Assembly: GCF_000350225.1 (NCBI RefSeq) | Contig: NW_005179200.1 | Span: 41,851 to 105,850 of the forward strand | Direction: 5' to 3' | From: Chondrus crispus | Taxonomy: Eukaryota; Rhodophyta; Florideophyceae; Gigartinales; Gigartinaceae | Length of the DNA: 64,000 bases | Shown: positions 30,154 through 41,990 of the stretch, one piece after another | Numbering within the stretch: position 1 is the first letter of the stretch | Layout of the letters: every line of letters begins with the position of its first letter | Notes under the pieces: model-generated | Database searches by the model: none | What the model was told of the DNA's origin: nothing | What the model saw: only the letters and a program-made list of their open reading frames with translations | Position numbers and translations under genes: made by a program

Positions 30154-31525
30154 ATGGCGGACAACAAACGTGTCTATAAGTTTTATGGACGACCCGGTGA
30201 AGACTTTAATCTATGGTCAGCAAGGACAGAGGCTGCTCTGGAGGCTCAGGAAGTGCTCATCGTCGTAAGAGAAGACGTTGTTGCAGACGGAACACAAGAA
30301 TTGGACGAACCCACAAAGCTGAAGGTTGCCAAGGCCCGAGCTATCATAATGCAGAGCCTTGATGCTAAACCTCTTCGAGTTTGCCTCGCTGACAGAGCAA
30401 ACCCGCACCAGATGTGGAACCGCTTGCAAGAACGGTACGCTGTTTCTAATATTGCGACACAGGTGCAACTACAAGCGAAACTTGGTCGACTGCGCTATGA
30501 TGGTCAGGCAATGTCGGATTTTGTCGACGCATTTGAGGAGATCTTTATTCGCATTGAGGGAATGGGTCACGCCTTTCCTGAGCAAATGCAGGTGGCCATG
30601 CTTCTGGCTTCATTTGGTGAGAAGAGTAAATCACCCTTTGGTCACATAGTTGCTGCGCGACAGAGTGCAGGACAGAATCTGTCCTGGGAAAGCGTCACTG
30701 CGCGTCTGTTGCAAGAATACGAAGAACAGCAGTGTGTAGCATAAACACCCCCAGAGGACTGGAGGTGTATGCGCAGTTCGACCTGTAGACCCTGGTTCGG
30801 AGAAGGGGTGAAGCGGGCCAACCAGCTACGGAACTGGGCTCGGGCCTGGGTAGCGGTGGTAGAGCGGGTGCGAGCAAGGACGCGCGCACGCACGAGCGGA
30901 TCGACGCCTCGACGCCCCGGAGCAGCACTGGGTGACGTACCAGTGCTGACGGGCGGAGGCGGTTCCGTGCTCGCTCGCGTGCTGCGCGTCCACTCCGGCT
31001 CGGCTCCGACTAAACGCGCGCGAAGAGCGAAGGCGACGTTTAGAATAAGCTGGGTGGACTGACCTTGGCGGTCGGTTGAGGACAAGCCCGTGCTTGTCCC
31101 CCTCCGCCGCCGTCGGTCCGCTCCATATTTAATATACAAAACACTCTATCATAACACTACAGTACCGTGGTACTGTAGTGGGCTACTGTAGTGCAGGTCG
31201 GCCTGCACTATAATACTGTCAGCTATGTCGAGGCTGACAGTACACGTATCACTCGTGGTGCGTGCGCGCTTCGTTCGCGCGCTGTACACGTGTGCACGTG
31301 TATGCGCAAGTCCCTTGTCCCGTGGTGTACACGTGGACACGCGCGGTGGTACTGTAGAGCTCGACGCTCTACAGTAGCTGATCTAGTTCTTGATCTAATC
31401 TAATTTAAACCCCCAGGGGGGGGTTATACTACACAGTGGAACCACAATAGCTCATCTGTGGCGAGCAACTCAAAGGCCGGAGAACGAGTTCTAATGGCGG
31501 CGCGTACAAAGCACCGCGGAAGTTG
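30154..31525 (+). pseudogene. Copia Gag, split by solo LTR
   Basis: The ATG at 30154 starts MADNKRVYKFYGRPGEDFNLW, followed by MWNRLQERYAVSN and a long helical part (ARLLQEYEEQQ) typical of copia Gag (UBN2). The frame is cut at codon 193 by a solo LTR. When the LTR and one CAGTG copy are skipped, the frame continues at 31439 (WNHNSSSVASNSKAGERV) to 31525, where the next insertion starts. The zinc knuckle expected after this point is degenerate on the far side (37293 on). Gag would form cytoplasmic particles; this copy cannot. Confidence 0.85.
30735..31433 (+). mobile_element. Solo LTR rich in perfect hairpins
   Basis: 699 bp with TGTAG...CTACA ends and a CAGTG duplication (30730-30734, 31434-31438). 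It has no coding capacity and no second copy in the window. It contains a TATTTAATATA sequence near 31124 and at least eight perfect inverted repeats, for example CACTACAGTACC/GGTACTGTAGTG (31155-31180) and TACTGTAGAGC/GCTCTACAGTA (31350-31376). Confidence 0.85.
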
Positions 31526-32008
31526 TGTAGCAACTTGTGGGGAAAAACAGAAAGAGAAGGTACCTCGCACAGACGGATAGACGCTCCCGTTGTCCGATGC
31601 CTTTATTTCCCTGGAGGCTGCACAGCGCTCCGGGATTTAAAGACCTCCATTACGAGGTACCCGCGCTACGAGCACACGCCTGAAAGGTCGTGCAGCGCTT
31701 AACATGAGCAATTAGGCATGAAGACGAAGAATTACATAGTTCCAATTTTCCCTTAGGTCATGACGGGCACTGCAATTAACTCTTCCAAGTGTTATCCCGT
31801 ACAAAGGTTGGATGCTATCAGCAAAAGACAGTAACACCTTCTGTGGCCTCTGTACAGTCGTAAGCGGTGTACGACTGTGCACGACTGTGTAACATCTAAT
31901 TAATGCTCACGCACAAATTATGGTCCGAAGGGTCATCGATATCCATATCGATATGTACAGACACGTGTACCATTTCCTTGAGTTGAATCTTCCAGGCGAA
32001 TGATTACA
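31526..32008 (-). repeat. 3' LTR of the chromodomain element
   Basis: 483 bp; almost the same as 36806-37288. Confidence 0.95.
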
Positions 32009-32045
32009 GTTCCCCATGAATTGATGTTCACAAGTAAGAAATAAT

Positions 32046-34474
32046 TCATATCGTTTGATCTTTCGCCGCTGTCTTGAGTTCTTCCTTTCCGGGCGATATC
32101 AGAAAATCACGGAGAAGGTCGGGGACATCTTGTTTGAGTTGTAACAACGGTTCCCAGGTCTGATCTACCTCATCAGGTAACCCGGCCCATTGAACGAGAA
32201 TATCGATCCCATTTGCGCCTCTTCGGATGTCTACCAATGTTTCGACGTTCTGATAAGTTGTCTCAGAATGGGCTGCGTATTCGAGAAGTGCAGGACTGAT
32301 TTCCTGATCTTCTCGGTCAGCACGGTACCACATGAGTCTGCGAGCATGAACAGTTTCCTTCTTGCGTTCAAGAAGATCTTCCACCTCGTATACCCACTGA
32401 CTCAAGATCTTAACAATCCTTCGTGGACCTCTCCATACAAACCCCAGCTTATGTCCTTTTCTTTGCGCTCGACGGACCAGAACCATGTCACCCAAGTGGA
32501 AATTAGCTGGTACGACATTGGTCTTTGCGTTGTGTTTGAGTATTTGACGAGCTCTCGTTGCGTCAGTACGTTTCTTTACGTCCTTGTGCATGTTTGACAA
32601 GGATATCTGCAGTTTGTCAATGTTGAGTATTTGGCGCAGTTTTATCTCGTCATCTGACACAGCACTCTTGTATGTGACAACGGGCAGCGCACGCATGAGA
32701 GGGCGACAGGGCTTAATTCCAGTGAAGACTTCTAGTGGTGTTCTGTAGACCCCAGCACAGCGTGTCCCAAGTCTTTTTAGAGGTGAGTGATTGAGAATAG
32801 CTTGTACGCAGTCTACGACAGCCGGCCAATCTTGCGGGGCAAGATGCCACTCTGAAAGCAATGCCTTACATGACCGCAGTACCTCGCGGCATACTCGCTC
32901 TACCGTACCATTTGCCCATGGGCTGTAGGCAGTAGTGAAGTGACGTCGGACCTTATACTTGCGGAACATCTCCTCGTTCAGCTCATTCAGAAAGTGCGAT
33001 CCCTGATCGCTAACCAACCAGTCCATAGTACTGAAAGATGCAATCCACTTGGAAAGGGCTAGTGCAGTGACTTCTGCGTTAGCAGCATCAGCAGGATGCA
33101 GCCAAACAAAAGACGAAATGTCATCCCTGATTATCAGTATATACTTCATACCCTCAAAACCAGCACCCATGTATAAAAAATCCATGTGTACTACTTCGTT
33201 GGGTTTTGAGCCATGAAGTGCCGTACCTAGCGGCCTAGGAATGCTTTCTCCGCTACGCGTTACAATACAATGGATGCAGGATTGAACAAACTCCTCGATA
33301 TCATTCGACATTTCCTTCCAGTAAAAGTTCTCTCTGATTATGCTCTCCGTCGCCTTTTTTCCGCGGTGTCCTCCCAGACTACAGTGTGAAATTACCAAGA
33401 CCTTCATGTGCAGCCTTAGATCAAGTCTCGGAATCCAAATGCAACCTCTTCTCTTCCAGAGCTTTTCTTCATCATCCCAGGCAATCCCTTCATCCGCAGG
33501 CGCAGGGCAATGTTTGTTCTGTGATTTTCGAAAGACTTCCATCGAAGGCCAAATGTATTCCTCTGTGGCAGGCGAGTCAACTATCCCTTCAATTCTCGAA
33601 AGTTTTGCCAATTTGCGGAGTGAACGCTTCTCCGATCGGTAGCCTTTCAGCCACCGAGTGAGAATATCCGCGAATACATTCTTCTCCCCATCCACATGCT
33701 CAATTACATATGTGAATCTCGACAGATACAGCGCCCAGCGCTGTACTTTACACACAATGTGACGCCCTAAAGCTGGCTCGAGAGCCACTGGGGCAAATAT
33801 GAATAGGAGGTTCCGGTGATCAGTGAACACGTGGGTGGGCTGATCGTCATAGAAAAGATAATCAAGTTTCTTGAACACTTGGTAAATAGCGAAAGCCTCT
33901 TGCTCGAATGTGCTCCAATTTATTTCTGCCTTTTTGAACTGTGCCCCAAGGAATGCTAAAGGTTCATGCATCTGTTCTTCCACCGGTTTTTGTAACTCTC
34001 CAGGATCCGTCTGCGTTACCACCGCCGACCAGAATTGGTTTGACGCGTCAGTATAGACACAAATCTTCTTGCCCTTCTTTGGGAAAGAAATCAGAACAGC
34101 ATTTCTAATTGTGTCCTGTAGACTTCTGAAGGCTTGTTCCTGTTTGTTCCCCCAGGACAGAGTTTGAAGTGCAATGTTTTGAATCGATCGCTTCGTTCGC
34201 CGTCCAGTACGTGTGTAAGCTTCTTCGAGGACTTCTGTTAGCGGAACGGATCGTTCAGCAAATTGGGGTATGGAGTTTGACATCCACCTGAGACAGTGCA
34301 CAAACTGGCACAGTTCCCCCGCGGTATGTGGCATATCAAGTTCCTGCAAGGCTGAAACTCTTGTTGGATCCATCTTGACACCATTTTTCGATATGATCCT
34401 GCCACACCATCTGACTGCTTTTGTGAAGAACACACTCTTCTTTGCCGAAAGAAACAGTCCATACTTTCGACAAG
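32046..34474 (-). CDS. Chromodomain element Pol: RNase H, integrase, chromodomain
   Basis: About 800 codons without a stop. Order: end of the RT thumb (FFTKAVRWCGRIISKNGVKM), RNase H (VYTDASNQF; FEQEAFAI; FTDHRNLLFI), integrase zinc site (HCSLGGHRG... CIHC), integrase core (HMDFLYMG, VSDQGSHF, NGTVERVCREV), a GPRRIVKI-type C-terminal module, then a chromodomain near the end (ETLVDIRRGANGIDILVQWA, then TWEPL). The chromodomain binds methylated histone tails and steers integration to chosen chromatin. The frame is offset from the upstream part at a run of seven T on the coding strand (about 34475-34482). All catalytic residues are visible, so only the frameshift is abnormal. Confidence 0.93.
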
Positions 34475-36754
34475 TTAAAAAAACTGCAACAGGAGTTGCA
34501 GTAGATGATCTTCTCCCCGGGAATGGATAATAAAGTCGTCCAACCAGGCTTTGAGATTTTCCCGCATCTGATGGAATAACGGTTCAACTTTGCTCTGAAA
34601 GTTTGCCACTGAGTTTACAGCCCCTTGCTGGGTCCTCGTTGGTGAGTATATACCCTTGGGTGTGACCATACTGTGTGCGGCTTGGGAATTTGCGTCCAAG
34701 GGCAGCTGCCAGTATCCACTGACAAAGTCAACAGTAGCAAAGCAATCACTGTTTCGGAAGTCCACAACTTCCGAATCAATGTGCGGCATTGGCCAAGAAA
34801 TGGGTTCCGTAGCATCATTCACTGCTCTGAGGTCGACAGTCATGCGAAACCTCGCTCTGGAGTCCTTCGGTACGAGAAGCGGGGCTGCTGCCCAGGTAGC
34901 TGCATGGTTCTTGCGTACAAATCCCATTTTTTCGAGGGTGTCAATGTACCTGTTCAGAAAGTCGCGTTGGTCTGCCTTGTAGCGCCTAGTTTTAGCTATG
35001 ACTGGTCGTGCTCCAAGCTTCAGTTTGACTTTCATGGGCTCTACCCTTGCTGGCGGTGATCTACCCAAACGAACACGAAAAATGTCTTGAAACTCAAAAA
35101 CCAGGTCGCGTAGTTGCTTCGCACCCTTCTCAGAGAGTCCGTTCTCCTGAGCTTCCTTGATCTTTGCTGTTAGAGCATTCTGCAATTCCTCCTTTGTGTC
35201 TTCACCGAGATCAATATAAATGTCGTCATCGTCGGCGAATCCGTCATCTCCGTTTTGACTATGGAATATGCCGTCATCTCGCATGATCTTGGCAAGTGTT
35301 CCATTCTTCACATCTTTACCCTTTGTAAGGATGTCTGGTACATTTACAATACCGTTGTGTTTGTCAGATGCGGCTTCGAGAATTGTCTTTGTGTCTAGGC
35401 CGAGCCCTTCCAAGACGGGACGTCCAATTAGGACATGTTCCGCTGGCTGGTCACTTACAGCCCACTCCACATTTCGGAGCAGCAAAGAAGCTCCATGTCG
35501 GATGCGCAACTCCACATCCGCTTTCACAGTCTTACAGCATGTGACTTTGGCGGTCCCTTTACTAGCTTGGGCCTGAACGGCCAGGGAGTACACGATTGGC
35601 TTGTCAAGTTGAGTGACAACTACGTGTGGGTTGCAAGCTTTCAGCTTGTCGAAGATATCAGGCGGCATCAGGTTGTCGTCAGAGCAGTTGTCTGCGAGTA
35701 CCAAGGCGTGAATCGTTTCATTAAACTTGGCGGTAAACAAGGTTGAGTGATTGTCAATATCCTCTGCAGCCATTCGTTTCATGAACTTCGGCTTCTTCTT
35801 CCTTGCTGTATTCTGTTTGCGCCAGCTCTCAATCAACTTCTGCTTCAGAGCATCATTTCCTTTGCAAAGCGGGCAATCTTTGATGTAGTGTTCCTCGGTA
35901 CAGTCAGGGTGCAGACACTTAGGCAGATGCTTGCGTTTACCCTTTTGGTACTGTGACGAGTCCCCAAACTTACCCTTGCCATATTCGATGGCTCCATCGC
36001 TCCTTCCAGTTTGGCTCCTTTGCATTTGACTCTTCCCTTTCGGTTTCTTATCTCGCTCATGAGAATGATTTCGTCGGTTGCTTGTTTTTTCGACAACATC
36101 CGCCAAACGGACAAGCTCGGATATGAAATAGCGAAAGTTCTTGCTACGCAGGCGTTTCGCATCCTGCTTCTCAAATTCGTCCTCAATCAAGTCTTTCAGC
36201 AGTTGTGGCTTGAGACGATCGAAGAGATGGCCAATGGCGAGCTTTGGGCACTCTTGTGGGAAGTTTGAATATCCTGAAGCTTCGAGTGCTCCCTTGTAGT
36301 CCAGAAGTAGCGTATCGATACGTGCCTCAGCACCGGGAACAGACATTTTTATCTGAACGTTTTTGATAGTCCGTTCCACATCAGACAACTCAATTTCTCC
36401 TGGCGGACGTTCACACTTGGCATTTACGCACTTCACAAGTTCATCTTCGGTAATGTCTTGGACACTAGGGCTATCGATGTAACCACGCTCTACGAACAAC
36501 TCGAGCACATTGTGGTCCACGGTCGTCAGGTAGGAGGACAACTGTATATCCACACCGGGGTCACGATTCTTTTCCGCAACTTCCCTTTCGTAGTTCTCAC
36601 GTGCCTTCCGAAAATTGATAAAGTCAAGCAGCGTGACGCACGTGAGTCTTGGGGCCTTTATAGTATCAACAATCGTCTGATTTTTCACAGGACCCCTCGT
36701 CGGAGACGGCTCATCTTCCAAAAGCGTCGAAGCCTCAATACGATGCTGAGACAT
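34475..36754 (-). CDS. Chromodomain element Gag, protease and RT core
   Basis: About 760 residues from MSQHRIEASTLLEDE (ATG at 36754; the open frame extends into the LTR but lacks a better start). Gag occupies the first 300 residues, followed by a basic linker and a zinc site CLHPDCTEEHYIKDC (CCHC with a 4-residue first spacing). The protease region has LADNCSDDNLM in place of a normal DS/TG triad, so its catalytic Asp is uncertain. RT: FATVDFVSGYWQLPL and AWLDDFIIHS (LDD in place of YxDD). It ends at a TAA created by a frame change in T7. The element is otherwise intact and its LTRs are almost the same, so it may have been active very recently. Confidence 0.9.
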   Translation of the reverse strand: MSQHRIEASTLLEDEPSPTRGPVKNQTIVDTIKAPRLTCVTLLDFINFRKARENYEREVAEKNRDPGVDIQLSSYLTTVDHNVLELFVERGYIDSPSVQDITEDELVKCVNAKCERPPGEIELSDVERTIKNVQIKMSVPGAEARIDTLLLDYKGALEASGYSNFPQECPKLAIGHLFDRLKPQLLKDLIEDEFEKQDAKRLRSKNFRYFISELVRLADVVEKTSNRRNHSHERDKKPKGKSQMQRSQTGRSDGAIEYGKGKFGDSSQYQKGKRKHLPKCLHPDCTEEHYIKDCPLCKGNDALKQKLIESWRKQNTARKKKPKFMKRMAAEDIDNHSTLFTAKFNETIHALVLADNCSDDNLMPPDIFDKLKACNPHVVVTQLDKPIVYSLAVQAQASKGTAKVTCCKTVKADVELRIRHGASLLLRNVEWAVSDQPAEHVLIGRPVLEGLGLDTKTILEAASDKHNGIVNVPDILTKGKDVKNGTLAKIMRDDGIFHSQNGDDGFADDDDIYIDLGEDTKEELQNALTAKIKEAQENGLSEKGAKQLRDLVFEFQDIFRVRLGRSPPARVEPMKVKLKLGARPVIAKTRRYKADQRDFLNRYIDTLEKMGFVRKNHAATWAAAPLLVPKDSRARFRMTVDLRAVNDATEPISWPMPHIDSEVVDFRNSDCFATVDFVSGYWQLPLDANSQAAHSMVTPKGIYSPTRTQQGAVNSVANFQSKVEPLFHQMRENLKAWLDDFIIHSRGEDHLLQLLLQFF

Positions 36755-36805
36755 CGTGCTTCTCTCAAAGTTTGATCCACAAATCTTCTTCGCGAAAGAT
36801 ATATC

Positions 36806-37288
36806 TGTAGCAACTTGTGGGGAAAAACAGAAAGAGAAGGTACCTCGCACAGACGGATAGACGCTCCCGTTGTCCGATGCCTTTATTTCCCTGGAGGCTG
36901 CACAGCGCTCCGGGATTTATAGACCTCCATTACGAGGTACCCGCGCTACGAGCACACGCCTGAAAGGTCGTGCAGCGCTTAACATGAGCAATTAGGCATG
37001 AAGACGAAGAATTACATAGTTCCAATTTTCCCTTAGGTCATGACGGGCACTGCAATTAACTCTTCCAAGTGTTATCCCGTACAAAGGTTGGATGCTATCA
37101 GCAAAAGACAGTAACACCTTCTGTGGCCTCTGTACAGTCGTAAGCGGTGTACGACTGTGCACGACTGTGTAACATCTAATTAATGCTCACGCACAAATTA
37201 TGGTCCGAAGGGTCATCGATATCCATATCGATATGTACAGACACGTGTACCATTTCCTTGAGTTGAATCTTCCAGGCGAATGATTACA
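36806..37288 (-). repeat. 5' LTR of the chromodomain element
   Basis: 483 bp; differs from the other LTR at one position that I found. Confidence 0.95.
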
Positions 37289-37292
37289 GTTG

Positions 37293-40200
37293 GCATCAAA
37301 AGAGACACATGGAGGAGACTAGAGTATGCTACAACTGAAACGAACGCGAGCATCTATCAAGGAACTGCACTCAGAGGGTCAAAGAGGGAAGGAGAGAGAA
37401 TCGCGTCCTGACCGGGAAAGGCGACCACAGAGGCAGTGCACAATTGAGTTGATCCACGCTGCTCTTGACAGTCTCAATTGGCGAGAGATCCTCTAGCAAA
37501 GACTCAGAGTTGTTTATCATGGACTCAGGTGCCTCCGATCACATGGTTCATGATTCGAGTTTGCTCTTGAACACTCGTAAAGCTGCCACTCGTCGAATTG
37601 TCTTGGGAGATGGCCGAACAATTGATGCTGCACTGCAAGGAGATGTTCACGTCAATACTGTACTACGTGGTAGAGCAAATGGCACCATCCGCCGTTATGT
37701 GGTGCTCAAAGATGCACTGTACGTACCTGGATTAGATGTGAATTTAATTTCCTGTTCCAGACTGTGTGACGAAGGATTCACAATTCGATTCGGAAAGAAT
37801 GGATGCATGGCCATGGCAGAAGATGGGGAGGTAGCAATTACAGCCTGTAAGTCTAAAGGCTTTTATCCTGTACAAATAAAAGTTGATCGATCTGAGGCTC
37901 ATGCTAGCACTGCTATTGATGAAAAACTATGGCATGCCAGACTCGTTCATGCGAACCAAAGGAGTGTCAGAAGGCTAATACAATCCAATGCAGTCCAGGA
38001 GTTTCGGACAAAGTCAGTCAAACCTCTGTCCGGTGGACACTGTCCAAGTTGTGAGAAGGGCAAGCAATCTCGCGTTGTTCGTCACGCAAACCCAGTACGG
38101 GCAGGCGCTGTTGGGGATGTTATTCACAGCGATGTCTGTGGCCCCTTTTCCACTCTTTCCTTCGGAAAAGCGCGCTATTACGTTTCTTTTATTGACGAAT
38201 TCTCTGGATTTATACGCATATCTCCCATTAAGAGTAAAAGCGAAGTAGATGGGAAGTTCAGGACTTTCATGGCTTGGATTGAGAGAAAAGGGGACTGTAG
38301 AATCAAAACGCTCCACAGCGACAATGGTGGAGAGTACGTGGCACTGGAATCTTTTCTAGAAGAAAATGGTATTGAATCCAGGAGAAGTTCAGCTTATTCT
38401 CCACAGGAGAATGGGATTGCTGAGCGGGCAATCGAACCATCGTAGAGAGTGCTCGGTCGATGTTGCGACATGCAGGACTGCCCAAGCAGTTCTGGGCTGA
38501 GGCTACAGTACACGCTGCTGATATCAGGAATCGCTTCTTTTGTCCGCAGAAGCAGATGGTTACATCCTTCGAACTCTTGATGGGTAGGAAACCACGGATT
38601 GATCACCTTCGTGCATTTGGCGCCCTCGCTTGGGTGCATATTCCTAAGCAGAAGCGCAAGAAGCTCGACAGTAAGAGTGAAGAAGGAATTGTTATTGCAT
38701 GCTATGAGACAAGTCAATACAAGGTCTGGCTTCGGAGTACTCGTAATGCAATTATCTGCCGGGATGTCAGAGTCGATGAGACGACGTTTCCAGGACGAAA
38801 CTGGTTTGCCAATGAGGATGTAGTCGTGGTGGGCAGTGACATGCCAAAACACGTACCTATACAACGCGACGCCCAGCAAGCTGCAGTAGATGTCGTACAG
38901 CAAGCCGCTGACCAACTTGCTATTGAACAACGTGCAGACATTCACACATCTGAAGTGAATGACGTAGAGAACGCTGACGGAGAACAGGCGAGCTCTGAGG
39001 AAATGGATTCCATGACCTACATTCTCCAAACGGCAGAGGACCAAGACGTATCGTCTGAAGGGCAAGCAGTACAGCCCAGATACCCGCGGAGAGAGAGAAA
39101 CTCACCGGACTTCTACAACCCAGGAAGCGCACAGAGAGCCTCTTCCCTGAGTGTACCGGAGCCCGAAACGCACGCAGAGGCCATGGGAACGGACGAGGCT
39201 GCCAATTGGGATGAAGCAATACAGTCAGAGCTCGAATCGTTGCAGTCCCACGGAACGTGGGAAATTGTGCCGAAACCTGCGAACTTCCGCATTCTGCCGA
39301 CCACGTTCATCTTTAGGAGAAAGCTGAATTCGGATGGCTCTCTATGCAGATATAAGGCTAGACTAGTTGTGAAAGGGTATCTTCAAGGGAATTGGAGCAA
39401 ACATTTGCGCCAGTTGTCGATTTCAGTACAGTAAGAGCCATCCTTGCAGTCGCCGTCCAGAAGGGGCTTCACGCACATCAACTGGACGTGAGGACCGCCT
39501 TCCTACATGGCGACATGGATGACGAGATTTACATTTCAGCACCGCCGGGCATCTCGATTTGCGGAAAAGACCAGGTACTGAGACCCAGAAAGGGGTTATA
39601 TGGGCTCAAACAGGCACCCAAACTGTGGTTCAACAAATTTAAAGAGGTTATGATATTGATGGGATTGAAGCCACTCGCAGCTGACGAATGTATCTTTGTA
39701 GATGATCGCGTGTGGTTGCTACTGTGTGTCGACGACATTATCATCATAAGCTCGTCGATGGAAAGCATCAGTGCAATCAAGAAGGAACTGAAGGAGCAGC
39801 TTGATGTCAAGGATATGGGACCGCTCAAGTTTTTCTTAGGTGTTGCATTTGAGCAAGATTCACAAGGTGCATACCTCTCGCAACAAAAGTACCTTGGAGA
39901 AGTGCTTACCAAGTTTGGGATGGCACAGTGCAAGGCCGTCAAAACTCCAATGAGTGCAGTGCCATCAAACGATGAGAGTTCAGAGGCCGATCGACAACTC
40001 TTTTAGGATATAATGGGATCGCTTTTGTTTTTGTCAACTAGAACGCGCCCCGATATCTCTTCGGCTGTTGGGCTGCTCTGTCGCCACGTTTCCAATCCTC
40101 AACATTGCCACTTGATTGCAGCAAAAAGAATACTGAGATACCTCCGTGGAACAACGGACTTTGTTCTCAGGCTCTACTGTAGCCCCGGGTCACTGCAAGC

Positions 40201-40680
40201 GTATACAGATGCAGACTGGGGAAATTACAGATCGGATAGGAAGTCTACGAGCAGAATTGTTCTTCAGATCGATAACTCAAGCGTTCTATGGAAGTCCCGC
40301 AAACAACCAGTTGTTGCTTTGTCCACAAGCGAGGCTGAATTTATTTCAGCAAGTGAAGCATGCAAAGCCGTTGTATGGTTGCGCCATCTTCTTAAAGAAC
40401 TCTCGTGCCTGCCAAGCGGCGCCACGATACTGTTTGAAGACAACCAAGGAACAATTAACTGGGCTACAGAGGGGGTCAGAAACGCAAAACACGTTGCAAT
40501 TCGAGTCAATTACGTTCAGGAACAGGTTCGTCTCGGCTCCGTGAGAATGCAGTATTGCCCAGGTGAGAAAATGACAGCAGACATTCTCACCAAGCCTTTG
40601 CACAGAATACTGTTCGAGAAACACAGAATGTCACTCGGAGTTGTTCAAAGAGTTCCGCACCAGGTCCAGAAAGGGAGTTG
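37293..40680 (+). pseudogene. Copia Pol: protease, integrase, RT, RNase H
   Basis: Order: protease IMDSGASDHM (near 37518), GAG-pre-integrase with KLWHARLVHAN and CPSCEKGK, integrase core (HSDVCGPF, HSDNGGEYV, SPQENGIAER), RT (FAPVVDFSTVRAILAVA; LDVRTAFLHGD; CVDDIIII near 39727) and RNase H (YTDADWGN; SEAEFISASEA; DILTKPLH). Breaks: a one-base loss near 38430, a frame change near 39385 and a TAG at 40004. The domain order protease-integrase-RT is that of Ty1/copia. The N-terminal joint with Gag is split by the chromodomain element. No activity is possible from this copy. Confidence 0.92.
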
Positions 40681-41080
40681 AAGCAGGGCCCTGATGCGAG
40701 GCAAGATTGACGTAAGCACCGGTTGTGATCCCGCAGACACCCGACGAGGATCCGGTTAATTACTGTCCTGATGGGTTTTTGGCGTGTGTATATTCTGGGG
40801 AAGGTGCAAATGCGTTGGCAATCAGTTTCAACTCATCCACGGGGATCGCAGAAATGCATCCTACGAGCTCTCCAGTCCTTTACACATTTGTACTCTTATC
40901 CTACTAGTTTGGCTTACGTCGATGATGTGTAATTACAAATACTGTAGTCTAGGAATGTTCGCGAACACCACTGTTGTGAGTAGTTAGCGTTGCGTCTACA
41001 TTATATAAAGGGAGACCTAGTCAGTCTCCAGAATTAAAGAAGGAACCAAGTCGTGTCCAAGTTCGATTGAAGTCTGTTTT
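40678..41080 (+). repeat. 3' LTR of the copia element
   Basis: 403 bp, about 98.5 percent identical to the 5' LTR by eye. Confidence 0.9.
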
Positions 41081-41364
41081 AAATCAGCCTGTCTCCGTCC
41101 TCATCACCGACGTAGGTTCGGTCTGGCTGCGGGCCGAAGTGTACAGCGTGAAGATCCGTGTCATCGTATTAAAGCACATGAGATGGTAGGGCGCCGTGAA
41201 GAGCGCAATACGTTGTGACGCAATGAAGGCCTTCGGGGTCTGGATGCATAGGCGTTGAGGTTGCAGTGTACCATTTCTCTTCCCATCGCACAGAGAGCGG
41301 CCAGGGCTGATCTTTGGGGTAGGGGGTGTCCGGGGTTCCAACAGATTCGTCCGTCCACAGTTCC

Positions 41365-41640
41365 TGTTATTGAGATAGTCTCGGTACACAGTAGAAGCTA
41401 GACGTTTAGTCGGTTAAAGGGAGTTACATACATTCAAGATAGAACTCCTCTAGTAGGATCTCTATTTAAAGTGTTCCACAGTTTGTCTAAATGTACGTGT
41501 CAGATAGAAATGGTTCTATCTGACTCACACGTAATCACACTGGTGTCCAGGATCCATTGCAGCGCTCTGCGGAAAGGTGCATTTAAGTTGACATTGTGAT
41601 GTGATGATTGACGGACAGGTGAGGGCGTATTACGTATCAC
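41365..41640 (-). mobile_element. 276-bp unclassified element, copy 2
   Basis: CAGTTCC lies at 41358-41364 and 41641-41647. Same length as copy 1 (16493-16768) and nearly the same sequence in inverse orientation, including the GTCAGATAGAA hairpin. It is inserted in the LINE linker before RNase H. Confidence 0.85.
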
Positions 41641-41990
41641 CAGTTCCACATCACATTTTCGTAGCCTGGATAAAAGTTCCCCAGCCTTTTTTAAACTCAT
41701 TGTGTCCTCATCGGTCCTGGAGCAGTCTGTGTAGAAGAACTTAACTGCTTTAGGCAAGGGCTTCGATATGATCTGTGTTGTCAGTGGCGGAAACGGAAGG
41801 CGTGCTAACGGGAGGATTCGTGTTTGCGCGAGTCTTGTCTCTCCTGTCTCTTTGGCGGTTGATCGATTGGTCCTGCACTTCTCAATCCCAGTCATGCTAA
41901 GTTAAGATGACGGCAGTGGGACCCGCGAGTTTCTTTCTAGAAGTATTGCCGCTGCCTTTGCGGCCTCTTCGCGCAGAGAGTCCGTGTCGG

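Larger units (their letters stand above)
31526..37288 (-). mobile_element. Ty3 chromovirus-like element, very young
   Basis: 483-bp LTRs at 31526-32008 and 36806-37288, differing at one position seen (TTTAAAG versus TTTATAG). Ends are TGTAGC...TTACA on the plus strand, flanked by GTTG (4-5 bp). On the minus strand the 5' LTR is the right-hand one. After it comes GATATATC, with no TGG primer site. Coding: Gag-protease-RT (36754 to 34475) and RT end-RNase H-integrase-chromodomain (to 32046), separated by one frameshift. It is inserted in the copia gag-pol region. Confidence 0.95.
29655..41080 (+). mobile_element. Ty1/copia retrotransposon with two internal insertions
   Basis: LTRs of 403 bp each (29655-30057, 40678-41080), with six mismatches seen. 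AAATCAG flanks both ends (29648-29654, 41081-41087), so the target duplication is 5-7 bp. The LTR ends are TTGAAG...GTTTT rather than TG...CA. A primer site complementary to the anticodon arm of initiator tRNA-Met follows the 5' LTR. Gag is split by a solo LTR (30735-31433), and a chromodomain Ty3 element (31526-37288) sits at the Gag-Pol boundary. A purine tract AGAAAGGGAG precedes the 3' LTR. Confidence 0.93.

Noticed and set aside
31155-31376. CRISPR-like array from regular palindromes
   Set aside because: The palindromes differ in sequence and spacing and lie inside a TG...CA solo LTR of a eukaryotic genome.
34475-34482. Programmed minus-one frameshift in the chromodomain element
   Set aside because: The codon before the T run would have to re-pair as GTT, a poor slippery site, and the break is in the middle of RT, not at a Gag-Pol boundary. 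An indel in a homopolymer is more likely.
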